Source: a bacterium
Lineage (GTDB): Bacteria > Actinomycetota > Acidimicrobiia > Acidimicrobiales > Bin134
NCBI GenBank assembly: GCA_026708015.1
Contig: JAPOVT010000029.1
Coordinates: 102,913 to 166,912, forward strand
Reading direction: 5' to 3'
Length of the DNA stretch: 64,000 bases
Shown: positions 19,633 through 29,238 of the stretch, in pieces
Position numbering within the stretch: the stretch's first letter is position 1
How the letters are laid out: every line of letters begins with the position of its first letter
Notes under the pieces: generated by a model
Seen by the model: the letters and a program-made list of their open reading frames with translations, nothing else
Told to the model about the DNA's origin: nothing
Database searches by the model: none
Translations under genes and position numbers: made by a program

Positions 19633-20376
19633 GTGTCTGACAATTCGGCGATCGAGTGGACCGAAGCCACGTGGAATCCGACCACGGGTTGCGACCGCGT
19701 GTCGACGGGGTGTGATCGCTGCTATGCACTCACGCTGTCGAAGCGGCTTAAGGCAATGGGCTCGCCGAAGTACCAGCATGATGGTGACCCGAGAACGAGT
19801 GGGCCGGGCTTCAGGCTTACGCTCCATCCCTCTTCGCTCGATGTGCCTCACCGCTGGAGTACTCCGCGGCTCGTTTTTGTGAATTCGATGAGCGACCTCT
19901 TTCATGACGACGTTCCACTTGAGTTCATCAAGCAGGTCTTCGAGGTAATTCGAGAAACGCCACAGCACACCTATCAGGTGCTCACCAAGAGAGCGCAGCG
20001 ACTGAGTCGCGTCGCAGGTGAGCTCGACTGGCCACCGAACCTATGGATGGGCGTCAGCGTGGAGTCTCGCCGATACGCCTTCCGCATCGATCATCTACGT
20101 AAGGTTCCGGCAGCAGTGCGGTTCGTAAGCGCCGAACCTCTTCTCGGTCCACTCGGCGCACTCAATCTTGAGGGCATCCAGTGGCTAATTGCTGGCGGCG
20201 AATCTGGTGCAAACGCGCGGCCCATGGAGGCTGACTGGGCCACCGAGCTTCGCGATACCTGCACCTCAGCAGGCGTAGCATTCTTCTTCAAACAATGGGG
20301 AGGCAGAACCCCCAAGGCCGGTGGTCGAGAACTAGAGGGCGAAGTTTGGGACGAGCTTCCGGAGGCGGCGGCCTGA
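19633..20376 (+). CDS. DUF5131 / phage Gp37-Gp68 family three-Cys-motif protein
   Basis: The GTG at 19633 gives MSDNSAIEWTEATWNPTTGC, the standard N-terminus of this family (247 residues). The three-Cys motif is Cys20, Cys27 and Cys30 (C-x6-C-x2-C), which resembles a metal-cluster site and leads the family to be described as radical-SAM-like. Conserved blocks NSMSDLFHDD, LTKRAQRL, WMGVSVES, AGGESGANARP and FFKQWGG are present. It is paired with tcmP 4 bases downstream, the family's standard partner. The substrate is unknown. The same family occurs in phages and mobile regions, which fits this island. Confidence 0.85.
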   Translation: MSDNSAIEWTEATWNPTTGCDRVSTGCDRCYALTLSKRLKAMGSPKYQHDGDPRTSGPGFRLTLHPSSLDVPHRWSTPRLVFVNSMSDLFHDDVPLEFIKQVFEVIRETPQHTYQVLTKRAQRLSRVAGELDWPPNLWMGVSVESRRYAFRIDHLRKVPAAVRFVSAEPLLGPLGALNLEGIQWLIAGGESGANARPMEADWATELRDTCTSAGVAFFFKQWGGRTPKAGGRELEGEVWDELPEAAA

Positions 20377-20380
20377 CCTA

Positions 20381-21460
20381 ATGGCCGTTCCAACCGGGAT
20401 CCTCTGGGAGCGCGACCCCCACACAGCTGCAAAACACACGCTGTTGCGCCGGTACATGTCAGCGTGGTTTCCGATCATGGCAAGGCAGTTTCGCGACATC
20501 GGGATCACGTTTTTTGACGGCTTCGCAGGTCCAGGAGAGTACAAGAACGCTCAGGACAGTTCGCCTGTGATCGCAATGGAACAAGCGTTGCGGGGCGAGG
20601 TGACGCGCTGGGGTACTCAGACACGGCTCGTCTTCGTCGAGGATCATCTCGGACGCGCTGCGCACCTCGAGGAGCTTCTGGACGCTCGGTTCCCGCTCAC
20701 CGCTCGGCCGCCCGGCCTAGTAGTGAGGGTCCGCCGCGGCGAGTGCAGTGACCTCTTTGAGCAGGCGATCGCTGAAGTGGACGGATGGGATGGGCCAGTG
20801 TTCGCCAATCTCGACGGCTGGGGTGTTGATACCGACTATGAGATTGTGCAGCGGATTGCTCAACAGCAATCATCCGAGGTGCTCGTCACTTTTGAGGATC
20901 AGTTCTTCATCCGCTTCGCCAACGGTGAACAGCAAGCGGGCGAGCGTGTCTTTGGGCATAGCGATTGGCGGCGCGTTGATCGGCTACCGACTGCTGAGAA
21001 GAAGCCGTTCCTCTTGAATTTGTACCGCAAGGGACTTCACTCGGCTGGCTTTCCGTACGTGCTGACTTTCGAGATGATCGACGAAGGTGGGCACTCTTTA
21101 CATCTCTTCTTCGGGACTACGAGCAAAGTCGCCGTGCAGAAGTTCAAGGACGGATTGTGGGAGGTCGACGGCGTCTCCGGTCAGCGATTCCGAGACCCGC
21201 GTGATCCCAACCAGATGTCGTTCGACATTCTGCACCCAGACTTCACCCCACTAGAGAGTCGTATCTTGGAACTGCTCAGTGGGCGTGACTACAGCATGGC
21301 GGAGTTTTGCGAGGACGCACTCCTCGAAACCATTTATAAGGAGACCCACGTCAAGCCAGTTGTGGACCAGCTCCTATCGCAGTGCAAAGTGGAACAGGTG
21401 CGAACCGGCCGGTCCTATGCGGATCGAGTGTTTCGCTTGGCGGCAGAGCAACTTTTCTGA
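20381..21460 (+). CDS. tcmP: Three-Cys-motif partner protein TcmP
   Basis: This 359-residue protein begins with the family pattern WERDPHTAAKHTLLRRYMSAW and contains FFDGFAGPGEY, a glycine-rich segment like the SAM-binding motif of methyltransferases, followed by VFVEDH. The C-terminal third resembles a winged-helix region. It follows the DUF5131 gene by 4 bases, and the two families are named for this pairing. Biochemical function is not established; a joint modification or defence-related role is inference. Codon use resembles the rest of the island, not the flanking core genes. Confidence 0.85.
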   Translation: MAVPTGILWERDPHTAAKHTLLRRYMSAWFPIMARQFRDIGITFFDGFAGPGEYKNAQDSSPVIAMEQALRGEVTRWGTQTRLVFVEDHLGRAAHLEELLDARFPLTARPPGLVVRVRRGECSDLFEQAIAEVDGWDGPVFANLDGWGVDTDYEIVQRIAQQQSSEVLVTFEDQFFIRFANGEQQAGERVFGHSDWRRVDRLPTAEKKPFLLNLYRKGLHSAGFPYVLTFEMIDEGGHSLHLFFGTTSKVAVQKFKDGLWEVDGVSGQRFRDPRDPNQMSFDILHPDFTPLESRILELLSGRDYSMAEFCEDALLETIYKETHVKPVVDQLLSQCKVEQVRTGRSYADRVFRLAAEQLF

Positions 21461-21469
21461 GCCATTGGA

Positions 21470-22609
21470 CTAGGTCTGGGGTGGGGCGAGGGTGTCGGCG
21501 ATCAGGGCTTGGACGACGGCATTCAGAGCCTCTTCGTCAGTGGCGCCGTCCTCGTGCGCTCCGTAGTACACGGCCAGTTGGCGGTCGGCCGAGGTGCCGC
21601 GCTGACAGATGGTGCGGGCGTGCTCGACCTGCGACACGCAGTCGAGGGCTTCGGCGTCGGGTCGGACCAACTCGATCATTTCCTCCACCAAGTCGGGCAT
21701 CGGCACCATCTCGCCCTTGCCGAAGTCGATGAGGCGATCGCTGATTCCGTAGCGCTCAGCCCGCCACATGTTCTCCGACACCAGGAAGTTGGCGTAGCTG
21801 CGCCACCGGCGGTTCTCCACTTTGAGCCGCCACAGCATCCGCAGCAAGCAGACGTACAGAGCCGCGACGCAAACCGTGTCTTCCATCCTCGTGGGCAGGT
21901 CGGTGACCCGCATTTCCAGGGTGGGGTAGCGCTCCGACGGCCGGATGTCCCACCACACCTTGGTGGAGTCCTCGATGACTCCGGCCTGCACCAGCACGTC
22001 TACATGGCGCCGGTACTCGGCCCACGAGTCTAACTTCTCCGGCAATCCCGTGCGGGGAAGCGAGCGGAACATCGCCATGCGGTAGCTCTTCAGACCGGTG
22101 TCGCGGCCCTCCCAGAACGGCGACGAGGTGGACAGGGCCAGCAGGTGGGGCAGGAAGTAGGAGACCTGGTTCATTAGGTCCACCCGGAGGTCGGGGTCTT
22201 CGATGCCGACGTGTACATGCAGTCCGGAGATGACCAGCCCGCGGGACACGCCTTGCAGGTCGTCAGCCAGAGCCTGATAACGGGCACCCTCGGTCACCTT
22301 CTGATCTTGCGGGCTGGCGAACGGGTGGGAAGAGGCCGCGATGGGAGCCAGCCCGTATTCGTCGGCGGCCTCAGTGACGGCGAGGCGCAGGAGTCCTATG
22401 TCAGCCCGCAGATGCTTGAAGTCGGTGCAGATGCCGGTGCCGATCTCGAGCTGCGAGCTGAACAGCTCCCGGGCGACGATGCCGTGGTGCAGGTCGGCCA
22501 CCTTCTCCAGGATCCCGGGCGGCTGCTCGGTGATCAGGGCCCCGCTCTCACGCTCGACGATGAGGTATTCCTCCTCGATCCCTATCGACCAGGCAGGTTC
22601 GTCTGCCAC
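21470..22609 (-). CDS. ybdK: Carboxylate-amine ligase, YbdK / GCS2 family
   Basis: This is an ATP-dependent ligase related to glutamate-cysteine ligase, 379 residues. Motifs include GIEEEYLIVE at the N-terminus, HVHVGIED in the middle, and WWDIRPSERYPTLEMRV, all typical of the GCS2 fold. The GTG start at 22609 has a GAGAGGAG site about 7 bases upstream. The substrate is uncertain; some relatives show weak glutamate-cysteine ligase activity. Mycobacterium tuberculosis carries this family beside DUF3263, VirR and groEL2 genes, as here. It converges with tcmP with a 9-base gap, which marks the right edge of the island. Confidence 0.88.
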   Translation of the reverse strand: MADEPAWSIGIEEEYLIVERESGALITEQPPGILEKVADLHHGIVARELFSSQLEIGTGICTDFKHLRADIGLLRLAVTEAADEYGLAPIAASSHPFASPQDQKVTEGARYQALADDLQGVSRGLVISGLHVHVGIEDPDLRVDLMNQVSYFLPHLLALSTSSPFWEGRDTGLKSYRMAMFRSLPRTGLPEKLDSWAEYRRHVDVLVQAGVIEDSTKVWWDIRPSERYPTLEMRVTDLPTRMEDTVCVAALYVCLLRMLWRLKVENRRWRSYANFLVSENMWRAERYGISDRLIDFGKGEMVPMPDLVEEMIELVRPDAEALDCVSQVEHARTICQRGTSADRQLAVYYGAHEDGATDEEALNAVVQALIADTLAPPQT

Positions 22610-22658
22610 TGGCGCTCCTCTCCGATTGCCACCGCGAGGCTAGGCGGCTAGGAGGAGT

Positions 22659-22692
22659 CAAGTCGGCTTTCTGGCGACGAGTACTCGACTTG
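22659..22692 (-). terminator. Inverted repeat immediately downstream of tRNA-Thr
   Basis: CAAGTCG (22659-22665) pairs with CGACTTG (22686-22692) around a 20-base loop, right after the tRNA 3' end. There is no T-run, so a terminator or processing role is tentative. Confidence 0.35.
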
Positions 22693-22765
<73 letters not shown>

Positions 22766-22872
22766 GTCGAATTTGGTTATTGAGAGGTTTCTTGCCCCTC
22801 CACAAAGAGCATAAGGGGCGCGGTTTGGGGAGGGTGCTTGAATAGCGCCTAGTGGTGGGTAACGCTTGTGGA

Positions 22873-23133
22873 ATGGCTCTCACGAAACGAGATCGGGCGA
22901 TCTTGGATTTTGAGCGCACTTGGTGGCAGGAGACCGGGTCGAAGGAGGCGGCGATCCGCGAGCGTTTCGAGCTCTCCACAACCCGGTACTACCAGCTGCT
23001 GAACGAATTATTGGAACAGGCGGATGCCATGGAGTACGACCCGATGGTCGTGCGGCGTTTGCGGCGACTGCGCGATCGCCGCAGGCGTTCGAAGTTCGGC
23101 CAGACCTCGGTTGGCCGGCAGCCGTCGCGCTGA
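22873..23133 (+). CDS. DUF3263 family small DNA-binding-like protein
   Basis: This 86-residue actinobacterial protein starts at ATG 22873. The family core is visible: ILDFERTWWQ, KEAAIRERFELSTTRYYQLLNELL (helix-turn-helix-like), then a very basic tail VVRRLRRLRDRRRRS. Function is unknown; DNA binding is inferred. The gene lies directly upstream of a LytR_C-domain gene, as Rv0430 lies upstream of Rv0431 in M. tuberculosis, so the pair is an old actinobacterial unit. Confidence 0.88.
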   Translation: MALTKRDRAILDFERTWWQETGSKEAAIRERFELSTTRYYQLLNELLEQADAMEYDPMVVRRLRRLRDRRRRSKFGQTSVGRQPSR

Positions 23134-23154
23134 CAGTCCGGAGCCAGACGCAAT

Positions 23155-23805
23155 ATGGAGTCAAATCGAGCCCCCAACAACCAGATGGCGCTCAAAGGAG
23201 TGGTGCTGGTTCTCGCCCTCATCGCAGCCGGGGCCTTCGTGCTGGCCCGCGGCCTCGATGACGAGAAGGATTCGACGGCGGTAACCACCAACCAGCCCAC
23301 GGCCGAGGCCACGATGGAGCCCGAGGAGATCCCCGACCCGGTGGAGACCCCGGCCGAGGAAGGCGAACCGGCCGCCACTCCTGCGCCTCAGACCGATGAC
23401 GCCGGGGAGTCGGAGACCACCGAGCCCGCTCCACAGGTAACCCAACCTCCCCCTCCCCCTCCCGACGAGGAGCTCGAGTGCCGCGATCCGTCCACCATCG
23501 GCGTGCTGGTGGCCAATGGGACCGACGTGAACGGAGCAGCCGGTCGGCTCTCGGGGGAGTTGAATGCGGCCAACTACGTGACACTGCGTCCGCATAATGC
23601 CAGTCCTCAGACGGGCTCGGCCTTCTACTACCGGGCCGGGTATGAGGTGGACGCCCAGTGTATTGCCCGGCTGCTGGGCGAGTCTGAGAAGCCCTTGTGG
23701 CCGATGCCCGATCCTCCCCCCGGTGGCCTCACCCTCGAATCGCTGGGCAACGCATTCATCCTCATCCTGATCGGACCCGACAGCCTGGCCCAGCGCCCCG
23801 GCTGA
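23155..23805 (+). CDS. LytR_C-domain membrane protein (VirR-like)
   Basis: This 216-residue protein has one N-terminal transmembrane helix (VVLVLALIAAGAFVLA) and a long acidic Pro/Thr/Glu-rich linker (to about residue 108, including a run of six prolines). A C-terminal LytR_C domain starts at IGVLVANGTDVNGAAGRLS. It should sit in the cytoplasmic membrane with its domain in the cell envelope. VirR of M. tuberculosis, with the same architecture and neighbours, affects envelope integrity; a similar role is inferred. It is 21 bases downstream of the DUF3263 gene. Confidence 0.85.
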   Translation: MESNRAPNNQMALKGVVLVLALIAAGAFVLARGLDDEKDSTAVTTNQPTAEATMEPEEIPDPVETPAEEGEPAATPAPQTDDAGESETTEPAPQVTQPPPPPPDEELECRDPSTIGVLVANGTDVNGAAGRLSGELNAANYVTLRPHNASPQTGSAFYYRAGYEVDAQCIARLLGESEKPLWPMPDPPPGGLTLESLGNAFILILIGPDSLAQRPG

Positions 23806-23834
23806 CAGTCTCACAGCCAAAAGGCTGCGACTGC

Positions 23835-24821
23835 ATGCATATCGTTGCCGCCCCCGACAAATTTCGGGGAACGGCCACCGCTGCCGAGGTTGCCGACGCT
23901 ATAGCCCAAGCGGCAGCACAGGCCGGGGCCTCCGTTGATGCCGTCCCCATGGCCGACGGAGGCGAGGGAACGCTGGAAGTGGTAGGCGGAGCCAACCGGT
24001 CGAGCATCGTGACCGGGCCTCTGGGCGACCCGGTGGAGGCTCCGTGGCGCCTGCACCGCCACACCGCGGTGATCGAGATGGCCCGGGCGTCGGGGTTGGC
24101 CTTGGTGGGCGGGGCCGAGGGCAACGACCCGCTGGGGGCCACCACCTACGGCACCGGGGAGTTGATAGACGCGGCGGTGGAGCGGGGCGCCCGGCGGGTG
24201 TTGGTGGGGGTGGGGGGCTCGGCCACCACCGACGGTGGTTTGGGCGCGCTGAGGGCGTTGTATCCCACTCAGCGGCTCCGGGGGGTGGAGATGGCCGTGG
24301 CCTGCGACGTGAGGACCCGGTTTGTGGACGCCGCCGAGGTGTTCGGACCCCAGAAGGGGGCCACTGCATCGCAGGTGGAGCTGTTGCGCCGGCGTCTGGA
24401 GCGGCTCTGCGGGGTGTATGCCGAGACCTATGGGGTGGCGGTGGGCGACCTGGAGGGCTCGGGGGCGGCGGGAGGCCTGGCCGGCGGTCTGGCGTGCGTG
24501 GGCGCCGAGCTGTGCAATGGCTTCGATCTGCTGGCCGAGGAGGTGGACCTGTACGGGCGCATCGAGCAGGCCGATCTGGTGGTTACCGGGGAGGGCGCAC
24601 TCGACGCCACCTCGCTGGAGGGCAAGGTGGTGGGCGGGGTGGCGGAAATGGCCGCTGCTGCCGGAGTGCCGGTGCTGGCAGTGGTGGGCCGGGCCGACGA
24701 CACTGCGGCGCCGGGTTGCGGGGAGCTGGTGAGCCTCAGCGAACGGTTCGGTACCGAGGCGGCAATGGACGACACGGCCGGACTCGTCACCAGGGTGGTG
24801 CTGGACTACTTGAAGGCATAG
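23835..24821 (+). CDS. Glycerate 2-kinase (GarK/GlxK family)
   Basis: This enzyme phosphorylates D-glycerate with ATP. The 328-residue product from ATG 23835 starts MHIVAAPDKFRGTATAAEVA and has MADGGEGTL, VGVGGSATTDGG, the metal/substrate block ACDVRTRFVD with FGPQKGA, and TGEGALDATSLEGKVV, all typical of the family. It is convergent with gpgS, which uses phosphoglycerate, so a metabolic link is possible, although this family usually makes 2-phosphoglycerate and GpgS needs 3-phosphoglycerate. Confidence 0.92.
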   Translation: MHIVAAPDKFRGTATAAEVADAIAQAAAQAGASVDAVPMADGGEGTLEVVGGANRSSIVTGPLGDPVEAPWRLHRHTAVIEMARASGLALVGGAEGNDPLGATTYGTGELIDAAVERGARRVLVGVGGSATTDGGLGALRALYPTQRLRGVEMAVACDVRTRFVDAAEVFGPQKGATASQVELLRRRLERLCGVYAETYGVAVGDLEGSGAAGGLAGGLACVGAELCNGFDLLAEEVDLYGRIEQADLVVTGEGALDATSLEGKVVGGVAEMAAAAGVPVLAVVGRADDTAAPGCGELVSLSERFGTEAAMDDTAGLVTRVVLDYLKA

Positions 24822-24863
24822 CCGGGCTCTACCCCAGCCAGCGGGCCCCAGCCTGCGGGCGGC

Positions 24864-25760
24864 TCAGAGGGCTTGGCGGAAGTAGCCGGTGACCTCGACT
24901 AGGGGAGGGCGCTCCTGCATGGTTATCTCGGTGCCGCCGAAGCCGGGGCGGCGCAGCGTGATGGTGGTGTTCACCAGGGTGCGGTCGGCCCGGTGCAGAG
25001 CCGCTTGCATGACCTCGGTGGCCTGAGACGACAGCTCGTGCAGGGGTCGATTGCGGTGGACGCGGGTGCCCAAGTCCACCTGGGCGATGGCTTCGTAGCC
25101 GGCCAGGCGCCAGACGTCGATGAGCAGGCCCATCTCCACCCCGTACCCCTGCACGAACGGCACCCGCTCCAGCACTTTGCGCCGCCCGGCGTATTCCCCG
25201 GCCAGAGGCTGGACGATGTCGCCCAACTCGGGGAACAACAGGGCGATAAGCGGTCGGGCCACCAACTCGGTGGTGCGCCCCCCGCCTCGCTGGTCGGCCC
25301 CCACCGGGCGGTGGTAGAAGCCCTTGCAATAGGAGATGGCATCGTCTACCAACAGCGGTCCCAGAAGGCCGGAGATGAAGTGGGGGCCGAAGTTGGCCAC
25401 GTCGGCGTCGCACCACACCACGATGTCACCGGTGGAGGCGTACAGCGACTTCCACAGCGTCTCCCCCTTGCCGGGCTGATTGCCCAGATCGATGAGCACA
25501 TCGGCGCAGGCCACCACGTTGGCCCCGGCGTCTTTGGCCACCGCGGCGGTGTGGTCGGTGGAGTGGTCGTCCATCACGATCAGCTCGTCCACCAAGCCCA
25601 CCTTGTCCATGAGCTCGTTTCGCACCACCTCCACAATGGCTCCCACGGTGGCCTCTTCGTTGCGGGCCGGCAGACACACCGACACCGTTTTCGAGCCTTT
25701 GCGGGCCGCGAGGTCGTCGGCTGAGAACTCCCCGGCGGTGAATCTCCGCCGCCCGCTCAC
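24864..25760 (-). CDS. gpgS: Glucosyl-3-phosphoglycerate synthase
   Basis: This GT81-family glycosyltransferase moves glucose from an NDP-sugar to 3-phosphoglycerate, the first step toward glucosylglycerate and, in some actinobacteria, methylglucose lipopolysaccharide. It has 298 residues. Visible motifs are SVCLPARNEEATVG, VMDDHSTDHT, GKGETLWKSL, the metal-binding WCDADVAN, and the conserved YHRP and QGYGVEMGLLID segments. No phosphatase partner (gpgP) is in the window. A compatible-solute role is plausible for a halotolerant or nutrient-limited actinobacterium (inference). Confidence 0.92.
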   Translation of the reverse strand: MSGRRRFTAGEFSADDLAARKGSKTVSVCLPARNEEATVGAIVEVVRNELMDKVGLVDELIVMDDHSTDHTAAVAKDAGANVVACADVLIDLGNQPGKGETLWKSLYASTGDIVVWCDADVANFGPHFISGLLGPLLVDDAISYCKGFYHRPVGADQRGGGRTTELVARPLIALLFPELGDIVQPLAGEYAGRRKVLERVPFVQGYGVEMGLLIDVWRLAGYEAIAQVDLGTRVHRNRPLHELSSQATEVMQAALHRADRTLVNTTITLRRPGFGGTEITMQERPPLVEVTGYFRQAL

Positions 25761-25859
25761 GCCGTCCTCCGATTCATAGCTCGCTTCCCGAGCTCCATAC
25801 GTGCCAATCCCTGATTCACGAGTCGTTTCCCGAGCTTCATCCGAATAGCATCATGGCCC

Positions 25860-26135
25860 ATGAGCGTGACCGTCCGGATACCGACCACCCTTCGCCCCCT
25901 GTCTGGCGGGGCCAGCGAGGTCACCGTTGAGGGCAGCACCGTCCGCGACGTGATTGCCTCGCTGGACGCCACCCACCCCGGCTTCAAAGACCGCCTGATC
26001 GACGAGTCGGGCGGCCTGCACCGGTACGTCAACGTGTTCGTGGACGACGACGACGTGCGATTCGCCGACGGCTTGGCCACGTCGGTGCCCGACGGCCAGA
26101 CCGTGGCCATCGTTCCCGCGGTGGCTGGCGGCTGA
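25860..26135 (+). CDS. MoaD/ThiS (CysO-like) small sulfur-carrier protein
   Basis: This 91-residue beta-grasp protein ends in VAGG, the di-glycine tail that is thiocarboxylated in sulfur carriers. The N-terminus VTVRIPTTLRPL and the block VRDVIASLDATHPGFKDRLI fit the MoaD/CysO branch. It could serve molybdopterin, thiamine or cysteine synthesis; no partner gene adjoins it, so this is unresolved. It is divergent from gpgS. Confidence 0.85.
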   Translation: MSVTVRIPTTLRPLSGGASEVTVEGSTVRDVIASLDATHPGFKDRLIDESGGLHRYVNVFVDDDDVRFADGLATSVPDGQTVAIVPAVAGG

Positions 26136-26204
26136 TTTCTCACTGTTGTCCTGCTTGATTTAGCTCCACTTGAGTTTGGCGTTCCCGCGACTCATCGGTA
26201 ACCT

Positions 26205-26231
26205 TTAGCAGTCTCACACTGAGAGTGCTAA
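26205..26231 (+). promoter_or_regulatory. CIRCE operator (HrcA binding site) upstream of groEL
   Basis: TTAGCAGTC, 9 bases, then GAGTGCTAA: the consensus is TTAGCACTC-N9-GAGTGCTAA, so there is one mismatch. It lies 73 bases before the groEL start, as expected for heat-shock repression by HrcA. Confidence 0.92.
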
Positions 26232-26283
26232 ACGGCCGGAAGGCCAAGAATCGGCACCATGCCAATGGGGTACGGGCCGATAG

Positions 26284-27930
<1,647 letters not shown>

Positions 27931-27965
27931 CCCGAAAACACTGGCAGCGGCGGTAACGTCGTTGT

Positions 27966-28436
27966 ATGGCCGAGCTTCATCCGGCGTGTGTATCGCTGGC
28001 GTTCCTACTGGGAACTTGGCAGGGCACAGGCACGGGGGTGTATCCCACCATTGAGGATTTCTCCTATGCAGAGGAGGTCTCCTTCACCCATGTGGGCAAG
28101 CCGTTCGTGGCCTACGCGCAGAAGACCAAGGACTCCAGCACGGGCCTGCCCCTGCACGCTGAGGCTGGGTATCTGCGTCCTCAAGGCGACGGACGGGTGG
28201 AGTTGGTGCTGGTGCAGCCGTCGGGCATTGCCGAGATTCTGGAGGGCAAGCTGGAGGGGCACAACATCCAGCTGGCGTCGACCGCGGTACTAGGCACCCT
28301 CTCGGCCAAGCCGGTGACCGCCACCGAGCGGCGCTTCTGGGTGGACGGAGAGGTCTTGCACTCCTCGGTAGCCATGGCGGCTATGGGGCTGGACCTCCAG
28401 CATCATGTGGTCTCCGAGATGTACCGGCTGTCATGA
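27966..28436 (+). CDS. Nitrobindin-like heme-binding beta-barrel protein
   Basis: This 156-residue THAP4/DUF1794-type beta-barrel carries the N-terminal signature LLGTWQGTGTG followed by YAEEVSFTHVG. A C-terminal segment LQHHVVSEMYRL holds the conserved His that binds heme in nitrobindins. Family members bind ferric heme and react with NO or peroxynitrite. The stop overlaps the fdhD start by 4 bases (ATGA). Confidence 0.85.
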   Translation: MAELHPACVSLAFLLGTWQGTGTGVYPTIEDFSYAEEVSFTHVGKPFVAYAQKTKDSSTGLPLHAEAGYLRPQGDGRVELVLVQPSGIAEILEGKLEGHNIQLASTAVLGTLSAKPVTATERRFWVDGEVLHSSVAMAAMGLDLQHHVVSEMYRLS

Positions 28437-29227
28437 CCCGAGGCAGGTCCCAGCGAGTGCTGGTTCGCCATTGGGACGGGAGCAAAGAGCACCGGCGTCC
28501 CGATGACCTGGTGGTGGAGGAGCCCCTCACCATCGAGCTTGACGACGTGACCGTCACCACCACCATGCGCACCCCGGGGCACGACTTCGAGCTGGCCGCC
28601 GGGTTCTGCTTCACCGAGGGCCTGCTCGGCGATGCGTCGGTTACGTCCATTCGCTATTGCGCCACCGAGCCGGCTGCCGACACTGAATTCAATCTGGTGA
28701 CTGTGGAGACCGACGGCGCTCCTCCGGCCACCCCCCGACTCGGCCTCACGACCTCGGCCTGCGGGCTGTGCGGGGCCGAGAGCATTGAAGCGCTGAGCGA
28801 ACGGTTGGATCCGCTGCCCCTCGGAGAAACGCCCATCTCTGCCGACGTTCTGGCTGCGGTGCCGGAGAGGGTTCGGGCCTTCCAAGACCTGTTCGGCACC
28901 ACTGGTGGAGTCCACGCCGCGGCAGTCTTCGGGGCCGAGGGGGAGCCCACCCTGGTGCGGGAGGACATCGGCCGCCACAACGCGGTGGACAAGGTGGTGG
29001 GCCGATTGCTGCTTGACGGCGACCTGCCGGCCCATGGCCAGGGACTGTTTGTGAGCGGCCGAGCCTCGTTTGAGATGGTGCAGAAAGCGTGGGCGGCAGG
29101 CTTCGCCACGTTGGTCGCGGTGAGCGCTCCATCCGCGTTGGCGGTGGAAACGGCGGCGGTTGCCGGCTTGCGTCTGGCCGGCTTTGTCCGCGACGGCCAA
29201 CTCAACTTCTACTTCCCGTCTGCATAA
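28433..29227 (+). CDS. fdhD: Formate dehydrogenase accessory sulfurtransferase FdhD
   Basis: This protein transfers sulfur to the molybdenum cofactor of formate dehydrogenase. The active-site CxxC is in ACGLCG; RTPGHDFELAAGF, EDIGRHNAVDK and VSGRASFEMVQKA are family hallmarks. It has 264 residues. No formate dehydrogenase gene lies in the window, so the client is encoded elsewhere. Many formate dehydrogenases are selenoproteins, which is a weak contextual link to the TGA-containing ArsC gene at 54.3-54.6 kb. Confidence 0.93.
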   Translation: MTRGRSQRVLVRHWDGSKEHRRPDDLVVEEPLTIELDDVTVTTTMRTPGHDFELAAGFCFTEGLLGDASVTSIRYCATEPAADTEFNLVTVETDGAPPATPRLGLTTSACGLCGAESIEALSERLDPLPLGETPISADVLAAVPERVRAFQDLFGTTGGVHAAAVFGAEGEPTLVREDIGRHNAVDKVVGRLLLDGDLPAHGQGLFVSGRASFEMVQKAWAAGFATLVAVSAPSALAVETAAVAGLRLAGFVRDGQLNFYFPSA

Positions 29228-29238
29228 GAATCCTGGGC

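Noticed and set aside
23425..23470. C/T-rich direct repeats suggesting a CRISPR-like or regulatory repeat
   Set aside because: They simply encode the polyproline linker of the VirR-like protein. No CRISPR array is present in the window.
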